Source: Calvatia gigantea (lineage: Eukaryota; Basidiomycota; Agaricomycetes; Agaricales; Lycoperdaceae). Taken from it: a stretch of 64,000 nucleotides of DNA. The stretch covers positions 1,054,001 to 1,118,000 of the forward strand of contig JACAAK010000001.1 of assembly GCA_025093985.1 (NCBI GenBank), in the 5' to 3' direction. Under the pieces are notes generated by a model. It did no database searches, was not told the DNA's origin, and saw only the letters and a program-made list of their open reading frames with translations. The stretch's first letter is position 1, and every line of letters begins with the position of its first letter. The position numbers and the translations under genes were made by a program. Shown piece after piece: positions 11,937-22,828 of the stretch.

Positions 11937-12288
11937 TTCCTTTTTCTCCGCCTGAGAGAGGGTTACACTCACCAGCCACCATCTACTTAAGTACTTATGA
12001 GCGGATTTAAACACCAGGTTCCGCCTTCTTTCCATCCTCGGCAATGTAATTCCATCTCTCGACGTCCCATTAGACTCATAATCTACCGTCACAATTGGCC
12101 TGGGAGAAGACTGCAAGCGTGCGTTGTGAGTCCTGAAACAGGTGGGTATCATTCGGTATCTTAACGCAATAAATTCGACGTCACAGTAGTAGTAAGGCTA
12201 GGATATCCAAAAGTCATCATCATTGTCCTTGAATAAAATAGTTAGTGTTACTGTATAAACCCCATGATAGATGCATGGGGCTGATTGT
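11937..12288. terminator. Pol III terminator and spacer
   Basis: A run of five T at 11941-11945 directly follows the tRNA. The rest, up to the stop codon of the dioxygenase gene on the other strand, shows no recognisable gene. Confidence 0.5.
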
Positions 12289-15200
12289 TCAGGATTTTTC
12301 ACGTTTGGGATGGTCGGCGTCAATGTAGCGTGCAGTTGCGGCAATCCTGAAGTTAGTTGGGACGACGGTGTGCCTGGCCAAAACATTGTAGCTCCCATAT
12401 AGAAAATTTATAGATCCCAAAAACAACCCACTCATAAAACTGCTGCACACCTGCCCCATCCATGGCGAGGATGTCACCCTGCGAAATAGCACCGTCAGCC
12501 AGGGCAACACACGCACAGAGGTCGCTCACATGACGAAGGACGAACGAGATTGCAATGCTTCTTTGCACCCCTTGAGGCACGCGTCTCGCAAGGAGACGAA
12601 AGTGCATCAGAGCAGGAGATCCAAGGGATAGCCCAGCCACGAGAGGTCCCAAGCCTTTTTCATCGTCTGTGTGGAACTACACCAAGATCGTCAGCCTTGA
12701 TGCCAGGAAAAGAATGTGATATACATACAGCCATCCTTTGTCGTTCCATGTAAGCAGCACTGAATATAATAGTTAACGTTTGACCCAGTAAGAGTATTAT
12801 ATGTGCAACCTGAGCACTTCGTTAAAATCAGCGTCTCTTTTTAGGGCTTGTTTGATTCGGGTTTGGATGAGATTACGAGCCCCCACAACGGCTTCAGGGA
12901 CTTTGTCAAAAGGAAGCGTGTTTTCCGTCCCACCGACGTACTGGACAGCATTTAGTGGGCGAATGACATTGGACGAAATTCATACCTGATAGGGCACGCC
13001 CGCTGCTCAGGAAGAGTGAGTAAAGTTCTAATGGTCATAATCGGAAAACAAAAACCATTCTGGGAAAAGTAATTTGTCAACAAAGCGCCACGACCTGGAG
13101 CAAAGGTCAGCAAGGGGAGCAGAAATGCTAGGTTAGTCATGGGTTACACTTGTGCTGGATGATTGTTTAATATAACTTTTTCTTTGAGGGGGGGTGGGTG
13201 GGACTCACAGCTCTCATAGGCCATCTCCGGAATGGTAGCGCCCCTGTCGAAGCTTGCACTTGGTACTCTTGAAAAATTTCATCAGCCTCCCAGTTCCAAT
13301 GCGGGTTTCCCGTTTTGATATGGTGGATGAAACCCCTTGCGGATTGTTAGTATGAGCCATGGACGTCAGTTCTTGTCCTCACCTCCCTGCAGGAAGTTTG
13401 TATGTCTGACATTGCCCGAAACTACCGTCGTGAGGTCTGATAGGAAAGACGTCCGATCCAAGTCGTTCAATGCCTGCAAATAGTCAATGGGGGCTTTGAT
13501 CCCTTGGAGACACGCGCACAACACACCTGAGTCTTTCGCGATGAAGACTTCTCTAAATGAAACCGGAGGTGCCAAGAAAAAGAATTCCACCGCCCTATGT
13601 ATCCTCCTTCCGACCTTCAATACTGCCTACCATTATGATGGGTTCAACAAAAATTCCCGCGCTAACAAATGAGAGAATACCTTGCAATGCACGCACTCCC
13701 AGTGCTCCCACTTATACCTATAAAACCCCAGGTTAACCACCTGTTAATATTTTAATGTTCACAACTACCCGATCTGACCTGCATGATAGCCGGCCACAAT
13801 TTTTGCAGTGCCATCCCCTTGTGTATGCATAGTCGGTGGTAAGGCCATAGGAGGCGAGAAGGGGTGGGCCAGGTTCCAACTTTTCAAGTGGTACGGCCAG
13901 AGCACCACTGGGCGCCAATTGTAAAAACTGAAAGTTGTATCGAAGGTTGTCCTCCAACTGCCGCCCATTTACATCTTGCCAGAACCGTAGACAATCAGGA
14001 CTCAAACAGGCCCAAGCATTCTCATAAACCTGAGGAGAAGCTTGAAGGCACATACAGCACCTGGAGGAAATCTGTTCGATATGTTCGAAGGGTGCGAAAC
14101 TATACAAGAAATTCAGGATTGCTCGTCGAGAAGGGGAAGAAACAAAACAACCTTTCTTCAATGCATTCCGGTTCACCCATAGGCGAATCTACAGGTGGTT
14201 GGTCTTCACTTTGGAAATTCGACATACCTTCGTGAGCGAAACGTCAACACGGATAGATACCGAAGAGCCCAGAGGGCAAGAATATATACCAGGGTCACGC
14301 AAACTTGAACGCCACCACCACGGCTCTCCCTAGTGTGTCATAAGTGTATATGAGTTTAGGGCATGGCAACACAACAAAAACAATTACCTGGCTTTCGCAC
14401 CACTGAAACGCAAATTTATAGCGAATAACACGGCCTCGTTCGTTTTCAGCGGGTTGATATTCCGCTGCCACCGATCTAGTATCAAACCCAATTAACCAGG
14501 AAGAGACTGGCGCTTACCCCAAGCATGAACGATAGTATAAAACCCAAGAACAGCATATGTGATATCTTTGATACCAAGGTCATACGGAAATAAGACATAT
14601 CTATCATCAATAAGGAGGACGAGAGGTCGGCGGTTACGATAGTTCGCGAGCAGCGCGCGAACAGATTTGTCTTGTGCCAGTTGATCATCGGCTTCCTGGG
14701 TGACGTTTTGTCCTCTGTGGGAACGGACACTCTGAGCCTTGCCGCCACTTTGTGATCCAGTCAGCGACAACGAGAGGACCGCAACGAACCGGACTCACCC
14801 ATGCGAGATGATTAGCTTGCCCCCATGATGGAAAACGTCGCGCCTAATGCTTGTTCAGTTTATGGGTTTAGGAGGATCAGCTTAACGAACCTTGCTGAGA
14901 AAGCACCCAGAAGGTACCCTCTCGCCATGTTACGAAAATGATAAACGCCGCTCTGGTAAGCCCTAAACCAATCAAAGGATTCGCAAACTTCTTGCCTGGA
15001 CTGAAAGCCAAAATGTCAGGTCATGTATGTAGTGCTAAACAATATGAAGATGACCTGCGCCCATATTGGAGGGTATCTTGGTAGAGGGGGTTTAACAGCG
15101 GGTGAGTAGTTCGGGGGTAGGACGGTGGCCGAGTAGTCCACTTTAGCAGTGGAAGGATGAAGTTGATTTAGATTGCCGGTTGGAATATCAACGATTCCGG

Positions 15201-16422
15201 CATCTTCAGTGGGATATTGAAGCCAGTTAGATAGAGGTTCCATGTCAGTTTGCTCAAATACTGGTGGGGATAGGGTTGGTTTGACATCATCAGGGTTCAC
15301 GATTCCGAGATCAAGAAAAGCCTGGGCAGGAGAGGGGGGTGGTTCATTCAAGGGATTGACACCATCGAAGGTGGGCGGGGGTTGAGGAATTCTCCCTAAC
15401 TGGCCATTTGGTTGGGAACTGTCCGTTGCTCGGTTAGGTTTAGTAGCCGCGGGTTGGTCGCCTTGAGGAACCGGAGGAAGCACCAGAGCAACTCCTTCAT
15501 CCCTCCCCAGTTCCGAGGATTGGACAAATCGCTGTGGCTTTTGCTTGTTCTTATTTCGCTTTCCCTTCCTTTTTCGTTGGAGTGCGTCGAGGGCTGCGTT
15601 TTTTGCTTGCTGATGTCCGGATCGGATTCTTCCCGTCTTTCTGCAAGCAGGAGGCCTGGCTTGTTGGCCTTTGGCCCTCCCGGTCCACTGAGTCTTAATT
15701 GCACTTGTCCCCACAGTATCTTTCGCTGAACAGCCTTTTACCACCAAGTTGTGCTTGCGGGGTTCCTTCATTGGTGCAGCTCGACCACTCCTCTTTTCGG
15801 CATTCCACTTCGGCGCTTCTGTGACAGATGTCATTGTTGGTCGGACGGCGGCAGTGGGCATATACTGAACCCCTCGGAGCTTGCACTCTTGCTTCAATAT
15901 GAGTATTGGATCCTCATTATTGAATAACCCCCATTGAATTTCGATAAAGATCCGCAAAATGGGAGGGTCAGCGAGAACTCTCTTATGTGGCTTGTAGCCG
16001 GGGTAGGAATTAAAGGCAAGGTCCACCCAATGCTGAAGATGTAGCTATTTTTGCCCTGTTGTAAGCCAGAGGGATACGCATATATGAAGTGAAATACCGG
16101 AAATCCCTGCGACTTGAGCTCTTGGATTAGCTCGTTCACCAACGCTTCCCATTTCGACCGAGTAGGGCTGAGAATTTTCCAACACGTAAACTTATCTTGA
16201 AGAGGTGGCTTGGTCAACAATCCTGGATCGTGCCATGTTTTGAGCTGCCTGACAAGATGCTCTAAAGTCATAGGTGTCATGAGAATCCGACTGCGGCAGA
16301 CACTTGGAGGGACAGGTTACGTGAATTCTTCTACGAGCCATCAATGCATCAAGTTCCAGGTAGCCGCTGCTCATCGGGTAATCGGACATCATTGAATATT
16401 CAATGTGGGAACGTATTTCCAT
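12289..16422 (-). CDS. AlkB-like Fe(II)/2-oxoglutarate dioxygenase with long N-terminal region
   Basis: The C-terminal part is an AlkB-type 2OG-Fe(II) oxygenase. I see the metal motif FHTDDE (near 12685), preceded by AAYMERQRMA and followed by GPLVAGLSLGSPALMHFR. Then come GDILAMDGAGVQQFYE and HTVVPTNFRIAATARYI, which carries the second His and the 2OG-binding Arg. An intron (GTGGGT...GGCCAG) splits YE from HTVV. Upstream are Cys pairs suggesting a zinc-binding module (CCMC, CKNCGRLSC, near 13800-14050), then GGKLIISHG, a Pro-rich basic linker (about 15050-15900), and the start MEIRSHIEYSMM. Substrate is unknown; AlkB relatives demethylate nucleic acids or proteins. Joining of the N-terminal exons near 16280 and 16026 is uncertain, so the N-terminal part may have frame breaks or a later start (16280). 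It starts 86 bases downstream of the ATP16 stop on the same strand. Confidence 0.7.
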
Positions 16423-16507
16423 GTCAAATCTTCACCACCTCGAACACTATGTTGCTTGCGGAATAAATGAAGATCTCAATGGTAGTCTAATGGGTGAACA
16501 GTCGAAA

Positions 16508-17185
16508 CTATTTTGCAAGGGCATGCTGCAACGCCTCATACACCTCAACCTCAATCCGTGCTTCCGTCTTGTCAGCTTCTGAGCCATTACCGGAAGCGAC
16601 CTTACTGGCCTCTTGAAGGTTTGTACGGACAGCCTGCAGAATTGCAAACCTTAAGAAATTGACACAAATACATATTCAAAGCCACGTACCTCAATGGAAA
16701 ATTCCTCCAGAGATGCACCCTCAATGACGTTAATGGTGAGTTTGTTGTTGGGGTGAACGGTAGCAAATCCTCCAGACACTATCGTGAACGAACAGAACCA
16801 TCAGAAAAATACTCTTTCGGTTCAAAGCGTTGCTACGCACCAAAGAATTTTTGGGTATCGGAACCCCCAATAACTTCAACAACACCGGGACGCAAAGGCT
16901 CGATTGATGGAACATGGTTTGACAAAATACCCATGTCACCAGATTCAGCAGGAATGTTCACTTGGACGACATCCTGAGAATTGAAAATGGCCTATGAAAA
17001 CCGAAAAGAAATCTCGCTACGTCAATGGAGATGCTTTCACCGAAAAGTTGATCAAGTACCTTGTGCGGGAGCGTCAGCGAGAGCTTGAGCTTGTCGCTAA
17101 CCTCAGCAGCATAACCACGTCTTGCGAGCGTAAAGTTGGACGTTGCTCGACGGGCAGCAGACGAGAGGAGGCGGAACGAGGACAT
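16508..17185 (-). CDS. ATP16: Mitochondrial F1F0 ATP synthase delta subunit
   Basis: This is the central-stalk subunit that corresponds to bacterial epsilon and couples proton flow to ATP synthesis. The start MSSFRLLSSAARRATSNF is a basic, Ser/Arg-rich mitochondrial presequence ending near RRGYAAE. After introns the beta-sandwich domain reads KLKLSLTLPHK, NIPAESGDMGILSNHVPSI, EPLRPGVVEVIGG and FFVSGGFATVHPN. The helical C-terminus runs to EVYEALQHALAK before the stop at 16508. Length (about 165 residues) is usual for the family. It appears complete. Confidence 0.92.
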
Positions 17186-17446
17186 TTTGTGTGATTTGGT
17201 CGAAATGGCGGTTCCCCGTGCGTTTACGGAGTCGCGTTTGTGGTTGCGGGCTTTTCCGGCATCTTCCCACGATCCTTTCCATTTCTGTCCATGACAAGCG
17301 CCAGTTGGGTACTCGGTACTTCAGCCATTTGAATCTCAACCAAGAAATGCGCAACACAGTTATCAGGGCCGACGAATACTACACAGGTAAAGATATTTGG
17401 ATAAGCTAATTCTAGTAAAAACCCGAACGAGGAGATTAAGACATCA

Positions 17447-20182
17447 TTAATAGTATTTGAGCCCAATAGAACCCTGATCCTCATTTCCTCCGGTATAATC
17501 GTTGGGAAGAAGAGTCGGTTCTTGTCGTACTCCGCGTTCACTACATCGTGTTAGCTCGGCAGTGCTTATACTACAGCGCGGTGCTAACACTTACATTTCA
17601 TCTACCGCCACGAGCAGATCATAATTAATCTCCTGTGAAACCACCGAATCGAACTTGTATTTTGGGTGGGAGCGCACAAAACTGCGAATCCATGTAGCGG
17701 TTGTCTCAAGTGAGCCTGTAACGGTGTCCTGTGGGTTAAAGCACGAGATCCACACACAGAGCACGCACCATTGGCTCGACGTTTGACTAGGTCAAGGTAT
17801 TTTTCAATTCTCGCCAGCGCGGCTGGTTCAATATCTAGGGTATCAAGGTATGCAAAAATTAGGGGAAGAAGACCCGGGAAGTTTTCTCCCTGTACTGGAG
17901 TCAATCCCAGTACAACATGGTGGAGTGTCACAGAGGCGTACCTGTCCGTTTATAATCTCATCCATACTCATCTCCTCATACTCATCTCGTACTGGCACTT
18001 TGAGCTCTCCGTTTACAGGGGGGCTGGGTGGGGCGAAACAATTCCCAAGTTTCTTCTGTTTGGGTATGGAGCCATTCACTGACGGCGACGATCCAGAGGA
18101 CCAGGAAGCGACGCTGCTCGCTCTGCTGCGATCATGAAGATAGACATCCTTACGGAAGTAGAATTTCCCGGAACGCGCAGCGTCTCGCTTCTGTGCTCTC
18201 TGCATGTTCTCGTCGACCTGAGGCGAATGTCAGATAACCACAACCAACCGGGTTTAAGTCGGAACAACATACATTTGAGATGGGGATATAGAAATTCAAG
18301 TTGAAATATAGTATAGCACGAGAAAGGAGAACGATGAAAATGGAGAAAGCGGCGTTTTCGAAATCGGTCAATTGAACCTCCATACTTCGGAACTCGACAC
18401 GCCAGCCGATAGACGAATTTGGTGGGGGTGGCTTGAACCGGAGAGTTTGCCAATTGGTAGATTGGATGTTCTGAACTAATGTGAGCATCACTTCAGAGCA
18501 TACACGGCTTGCACTGACTTCAAAGTGGTCGCTACTTGAGGTATCATCTTGGTTGATTGTTTCGGAGAAGATAACAAGTGGGTCACGAATGAAGAGGTGA
18601 GCCATGTGCTTCGATAGAAGCGCATCAAGCCCTAGATAATAGTTGGAAAGGTGACCGCAAAGCTACGAACAAGTCCGTACCATGTTTGCGCAGGCGATCA
18701 TAGATGTCTTTGTCAAAGGGAACTTCTGTATCATTGTATTCTGGTCGGTTCATCCAATCTGTGGAAAGATATAGGTCGACACTATCGTAACGGGATTTGG
18801 GAATTCTAAATCGACTGTTCTTAAGCGGCTGCGAAACCGGGCTCAGTACCAAACAAAAATGGGGTCACTGTGAAAGCTAACCTTAAGTCCTCGTTCTTCT
18901 TCCGTACGATCGTCAACACTCCCAGCAATCACGTTCCAGCGGCAATCGACGTCTGCAAGGTAACCACGCCAAATGGGACTTGCGGCTGTCAGAGCCAACT
19001 ATAGTGCAATGAGTGCCGACACATAAGAAAAGTCAGCTGGGACGTACCAAGATCGGTCCGATGGGGATCAGGCCGTCATATAAGCGGCGAGCTTCTGATA
19101 CGTTACAGGCCTGGAACGTGAGCTGTAAACAGCAGCAACCCATTCCGAAACCCATTGCGTCCAAATATATGTGGTCTGGGAGAGCAACGCCGTTTTTGGC
19201 CTCTGGAATTCTCGTTCAATGTGGTTTCGGTCCTCCGATATTGTAGCGGATACCCACCGGGATCTTCTGGATAGATATTGCGGTCCCATGGGATTGCAGG
19301 GTCAATAAACGGGCGAGGGGTCTTTTTGTCAAAGAAGATCGGCAAGTTGATGGCTACTTTGGATCCGCGGCGGGTTCGGATGTTTGCTGTCAAAGTGCTG
19401 GATTGATTCGTCAGCCTTTCGGTGACGTATTACCAATGCAATAAATTAACATACGGGAATCGGGCGTGAGGATTGGTAATCTGCTCTGGAAGGAAGAGAC
19501 TATGGCTTGAAACGGCATCCTTAGGATCGAAATAAGGTTCAGTGAATTGGCCTGGAACGCCCAGCCGGGGAAATGAGGTGAAGGTGAGAGGAATTTCGTT
19601 GGCTTTCAAATGCTTGCGGGCGAGGGTCCGTCTTGGTGGGAGGTGACCTCAGTCATCCTGGTTATAGGAGAAAAACACTTACCGGTACCGCATATTGCTC
19701 TCGACGGACAACAAGTCGTGAATGGCTCCGCTGTAGGGAGAGCCCGGAGTCGACTCCAACATATATCGACCATATTCCGGGTGAAATTTAGGAACCGACA
19801 CACTGGAACGCTGAGTGAGGAGTGAAGTCCAAATGGAGACATTTAAAAACACACTTCTCTGGACAATCTGCGCAGATGTCATCGACAATCGCATTGAGCT
19901 TTGCTAGGATTTCTGTCTGGCGGAGAGAGAGCTTCGCATTCTTGTCCTTATCATCGAACGAGACCACCATGTATTCGATCTTGGATCACGTCAACACGAT
20001 GTGAAAGTGAGAACACCGGATAAGCTCCCTACCTCATCTCCCCACAAGAGCTCGTCACCATGTCTATCCTTTAGGCGGTCCCAGATGTGTAGAAATTGGC
20101 TGATACCGTGGTACCGCACATGGTCTGCATAGGTCTTGGCTTCATTCCATGTAAGCGGAGTTCCGAGGTAGAGGAGACCCAT
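17447..20182 (-). CDS. GSH1: Glutamate-cysteine ligase catalytic subunit
   Basis: This enzyme joins glutamate and cysteine, the first and rate-limiting step of glutathione synthesis. The start [20 protein letters not shown] is typical. Later exons give [65 protein letters not shown] and [13 protein letters not shown], all eukaryotic GCL landmarks. The end needs one more intron: VAVDE-|[16 protein letters not shown], finishing GLKYY at 17447-17449. Reading through that intron would stop earlier, at 17591, and lose the conserved C-terminus. The protein is about 700 residues and looks complete. In yeasts this gene responds to oxidative stress; I did not identify a control site here. Confidence 0.93.
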
Positions 20183-20654
20183 CGGTGCGCTGGCGTTTCA
20201 CTGAAGTGCCGGTGAATGCTGGGGGGAGGTAATAAATATGCAGGGAGGTAGTTAAAAGAAGGGTGGGCGGCACCCTCGGGGGTTTATACCAATAGAGGGA
20301 ACGGGCTTTGTCATGGATGAGTAAAGCTCCTGGAGCCCATGCGGGACTTATCGCCGGCCCGATGACAGAAAGAATTACAACTGGTTACGGGGCTCCTTTC
20401 CGTATCAAATACAATATCTCAAAATTTCTTCCTCATACTCCCTCTACCCGAAGACAACGCTCCCAAACCGACTGTTCTGTTTTCGAGGGACTTGTATCAT
20501 CACTGCGACAAATCACGTCATGCTCCAAATATGCTGATGTCCCTAATCCGTCTTAGTCCCGGTGTTATCGAGTTGCTCCCATCAGTTTCTATATTTGTCA
20601 CTACTACTACATTACTGATGTTCGCCTTTTGCTGACATATCGTTCTCTCAGTCT
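20183..20654. other. Spacer between GSH1 and ATG6
   Basis: The GSH1 promoter should lie here, since both flanking genes are on the minus strand. I see no gene and no clear motif. Confidence 0.4.
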
Positions 20655-22383
20655 TTAACCGTTCGCACCATTCGTCGCCCACTTCAGGCAAATTTTGAGC
20701 GCGAGAAGAACATGACGAAGCGACCGAGTCCACGCTTCTTCCTGATTGAACTGTAATTTCACTGACACGTCGCCTATCTTGTCTTTAATAATCCTACCGA
20801 GTTGATGGCTGAGATCATGACCTAATAGCTCGACGGGAAGGACTCACTGATGAGGGAATTCGGCGTTCGGGTCTTGGGATTTAATATGGTCAATGAGCTG
20901 TTTAAGACAGTCAAGAAAAGCCACCATCGCAAAGTCGAATCGACGATTGTGGAGTAAACGACCAAGGTGCAGATCTCCAGATCCATACAGCTCGTATACG
21001 GCCTTGTCACCAGTTGTTTTCTCTATTCGCGAATAAGAACCCATTGGGACGAGACGATGGCTAAATTTGGGTGTAAGTGATAGGCCCATAAAGTTGAGGG
21101 ACTGCAGACTTAGTGAATGTATGATCCAGTTTTCGGGCAATGGTGTATAACAATAACAACGCTTGTCCCCATGCAGCATTGATTTCTGCCCATTCGACCT
21201 GAAGCTTTTGACTGAATGAAATTTCGCACAGATCAGAAATTTACCTACGGGAACTCCGGGAACGCGACCAAGACGGAGTCCATTGATCGTTCCAAAGACA
21301 CCATCATGACCAATGCAGAACGCGTCATTGTAAACATTCGTTCTTTCAAGTTTTTCCAGGGTTGCCGCATCCGCAGCATATGCAGCACGCAACGATGCTA
21401 GTTGAGTTGCTTGTTGTTCTGTGACGAGCAGCTGATCGTTATGGTGTCTCCAAAACCTGGAATCCAAAACGATAAGCAAAATGATCGAGAGGAGAAAAAT
21501 TAAGACCGACTCGGCCTCCTCTGCCTCAAGGGCTTTCTCATCCAGCTCCAGCATGCGCAGTTCTTCGTCCAGCTCCTCGCGCTCTCGTTCCGCCTCCTTC
21601 AACTGTTCGATAGCAAGTCTCTCGTCGCTTTTCAATCTCTCAATCTTCTTCTCTGCTTCTTCCTTCGTGATACCTTGTGCCGAGCGCTCCTTTTCCTTCC
21701 TTATTTCTTTTTCAAATGCGATATACCCGTCTCGCTCCTTCTTCGTTTCCTCCAGCTGACGATTAAGAGTCTTGAGTAAAATCTGAGTACATTCTGCGCA
21801 CAGCGGATGGTCAATTTCCGTCCTCGTGGATAAGAGGTTGAATAGTCGTTGTGCAGAACGCAAGTGGTGTGATAGGGGCGAAGGAGAATTTGGGTCAGGC
21901 TCGAGTTGCGTAGTCGAGGCCGGAGAGTTGGGTACGTTCGGCAGCACCGTCGCGGCTTTCCGGGATCGGATAGAGGTAGATGCTGAGGGGATATTGCGTA
22001 TAACGCTATCCTGAAGGATCACGAACGATTCGCTAGATGGTATTCCGCTACTGCGCTGTGGCTGCTTGTCTGGTGCGCGTAGGGAGAGCTTTGGCGACGA
22101 ATTATTCGGTAGTGATGCACCAGAACTAGTGGAGTGTGCCCATGCCGCTTTAACCTCTTGAGGGGCGGGAATTTGGGCCAGCTTCTGTTCGTTGGTAAGA
22201 TGGCGAGTGTATCGGGTTGGAGAGGGTGGCAGGGAAGTTGCGATGGTATCATATGCCGAGGGTGCAAGATCTATCAACGACGCGTCTAACTAGCATTTTG
22301 GATGAATAAAAGGTTGAATTTGTAGGAGTGAAAAATACCTGCAAAGGTTCTTTACATTGTTGACAAACCAGCCCGAAGCTCAT
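20655..22383 (-). CDS. ATG6: Autophagy protein Atg6/Vps30 (Beclin 1)
   Basis: Atg6 is a subunit of the class III phosphatidylinositol 3-kinase complexes used in autophagy and endosome sorting. The start MSFGLVCQQCKEPLQ and the later CAECTQILLK give paired CxxC motifs. A Ser/Pro-rich region follows, then a Glu/Lys-rich coiled coil (LEETKKERDGY to EEAE). The C-terminal evolutionarily conserved domain reads FWRHHNDQLL, NVYNDAFCIGHDG, INGLRLGR, VEWAEINAAWGQALLLL, RLVPMGSYSRI and YELYGSGDLHLGRLLHNRRF. A final intron joins EFPH to IIKDKIGDVSVKLQFNQEE, ending KWATNGANG. One intron in the coiled coil is 54 nt and free of stops, so it is easily read through. The gene is head to head with a caspase-like gene. 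Confidence 0.93.
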
Positions 22384-22828
22384 TTCGAGGTGGCGGATGT
22401 GTGACAAGGTGTTTGTTGCTATTTCCGTCATGGCCTCTCCTCTACCCTCTTGCTGTTGCATCAGCTTATACACCTCCACCCTCGTCTCTTTCACATATTG
22501 GCTCCATCGCTCTGCCCCATTTTTTGTCCTGCATGTTCATAATACCGTCGCAGCCCGGCGTGAATAGGTCCGAGGGCATCGCCCCCGTAATCATGACATG
22601 TAATCCTGTTGAGCGGGACGAAACTGTCTGCTCAGTGCTGAACTCTCCGTGATTGGAGACGTTGCGTGGTTCATGAGATTAAGCTGTAACGCATGCCCAA
22701 CGTGTCCTCGAGGCACCTTCAAAAGACACCCCATGAAACCACTCCCTCATTACCGCCGCGCCTTCCTCCAAGTATACTCACTCTTTCATTTGCGCTCTCA
22801 TTTGACCCTCATCAGCCAAGTCTCTAGG
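22384..22828. promoter_or_regulatory. Shared head-to-head promoter of ATG6 and the caspase-like gene
   Basis: The two start codons are at most 445 bases apart and face away from each other. The next gene's frame is open from 22649, so the non-coding part could be as short as 265 bases. No TATA box or known element was recognised. Confidence 0.4.

Noticed and set aside
17224..17541. A separate 105-residue minus-strand gene
   Set aside because: The same DNA, in another frame and after an intron, encodes the conserved end of glutamate-cysteine ligase ([16 protein letters not shown]).
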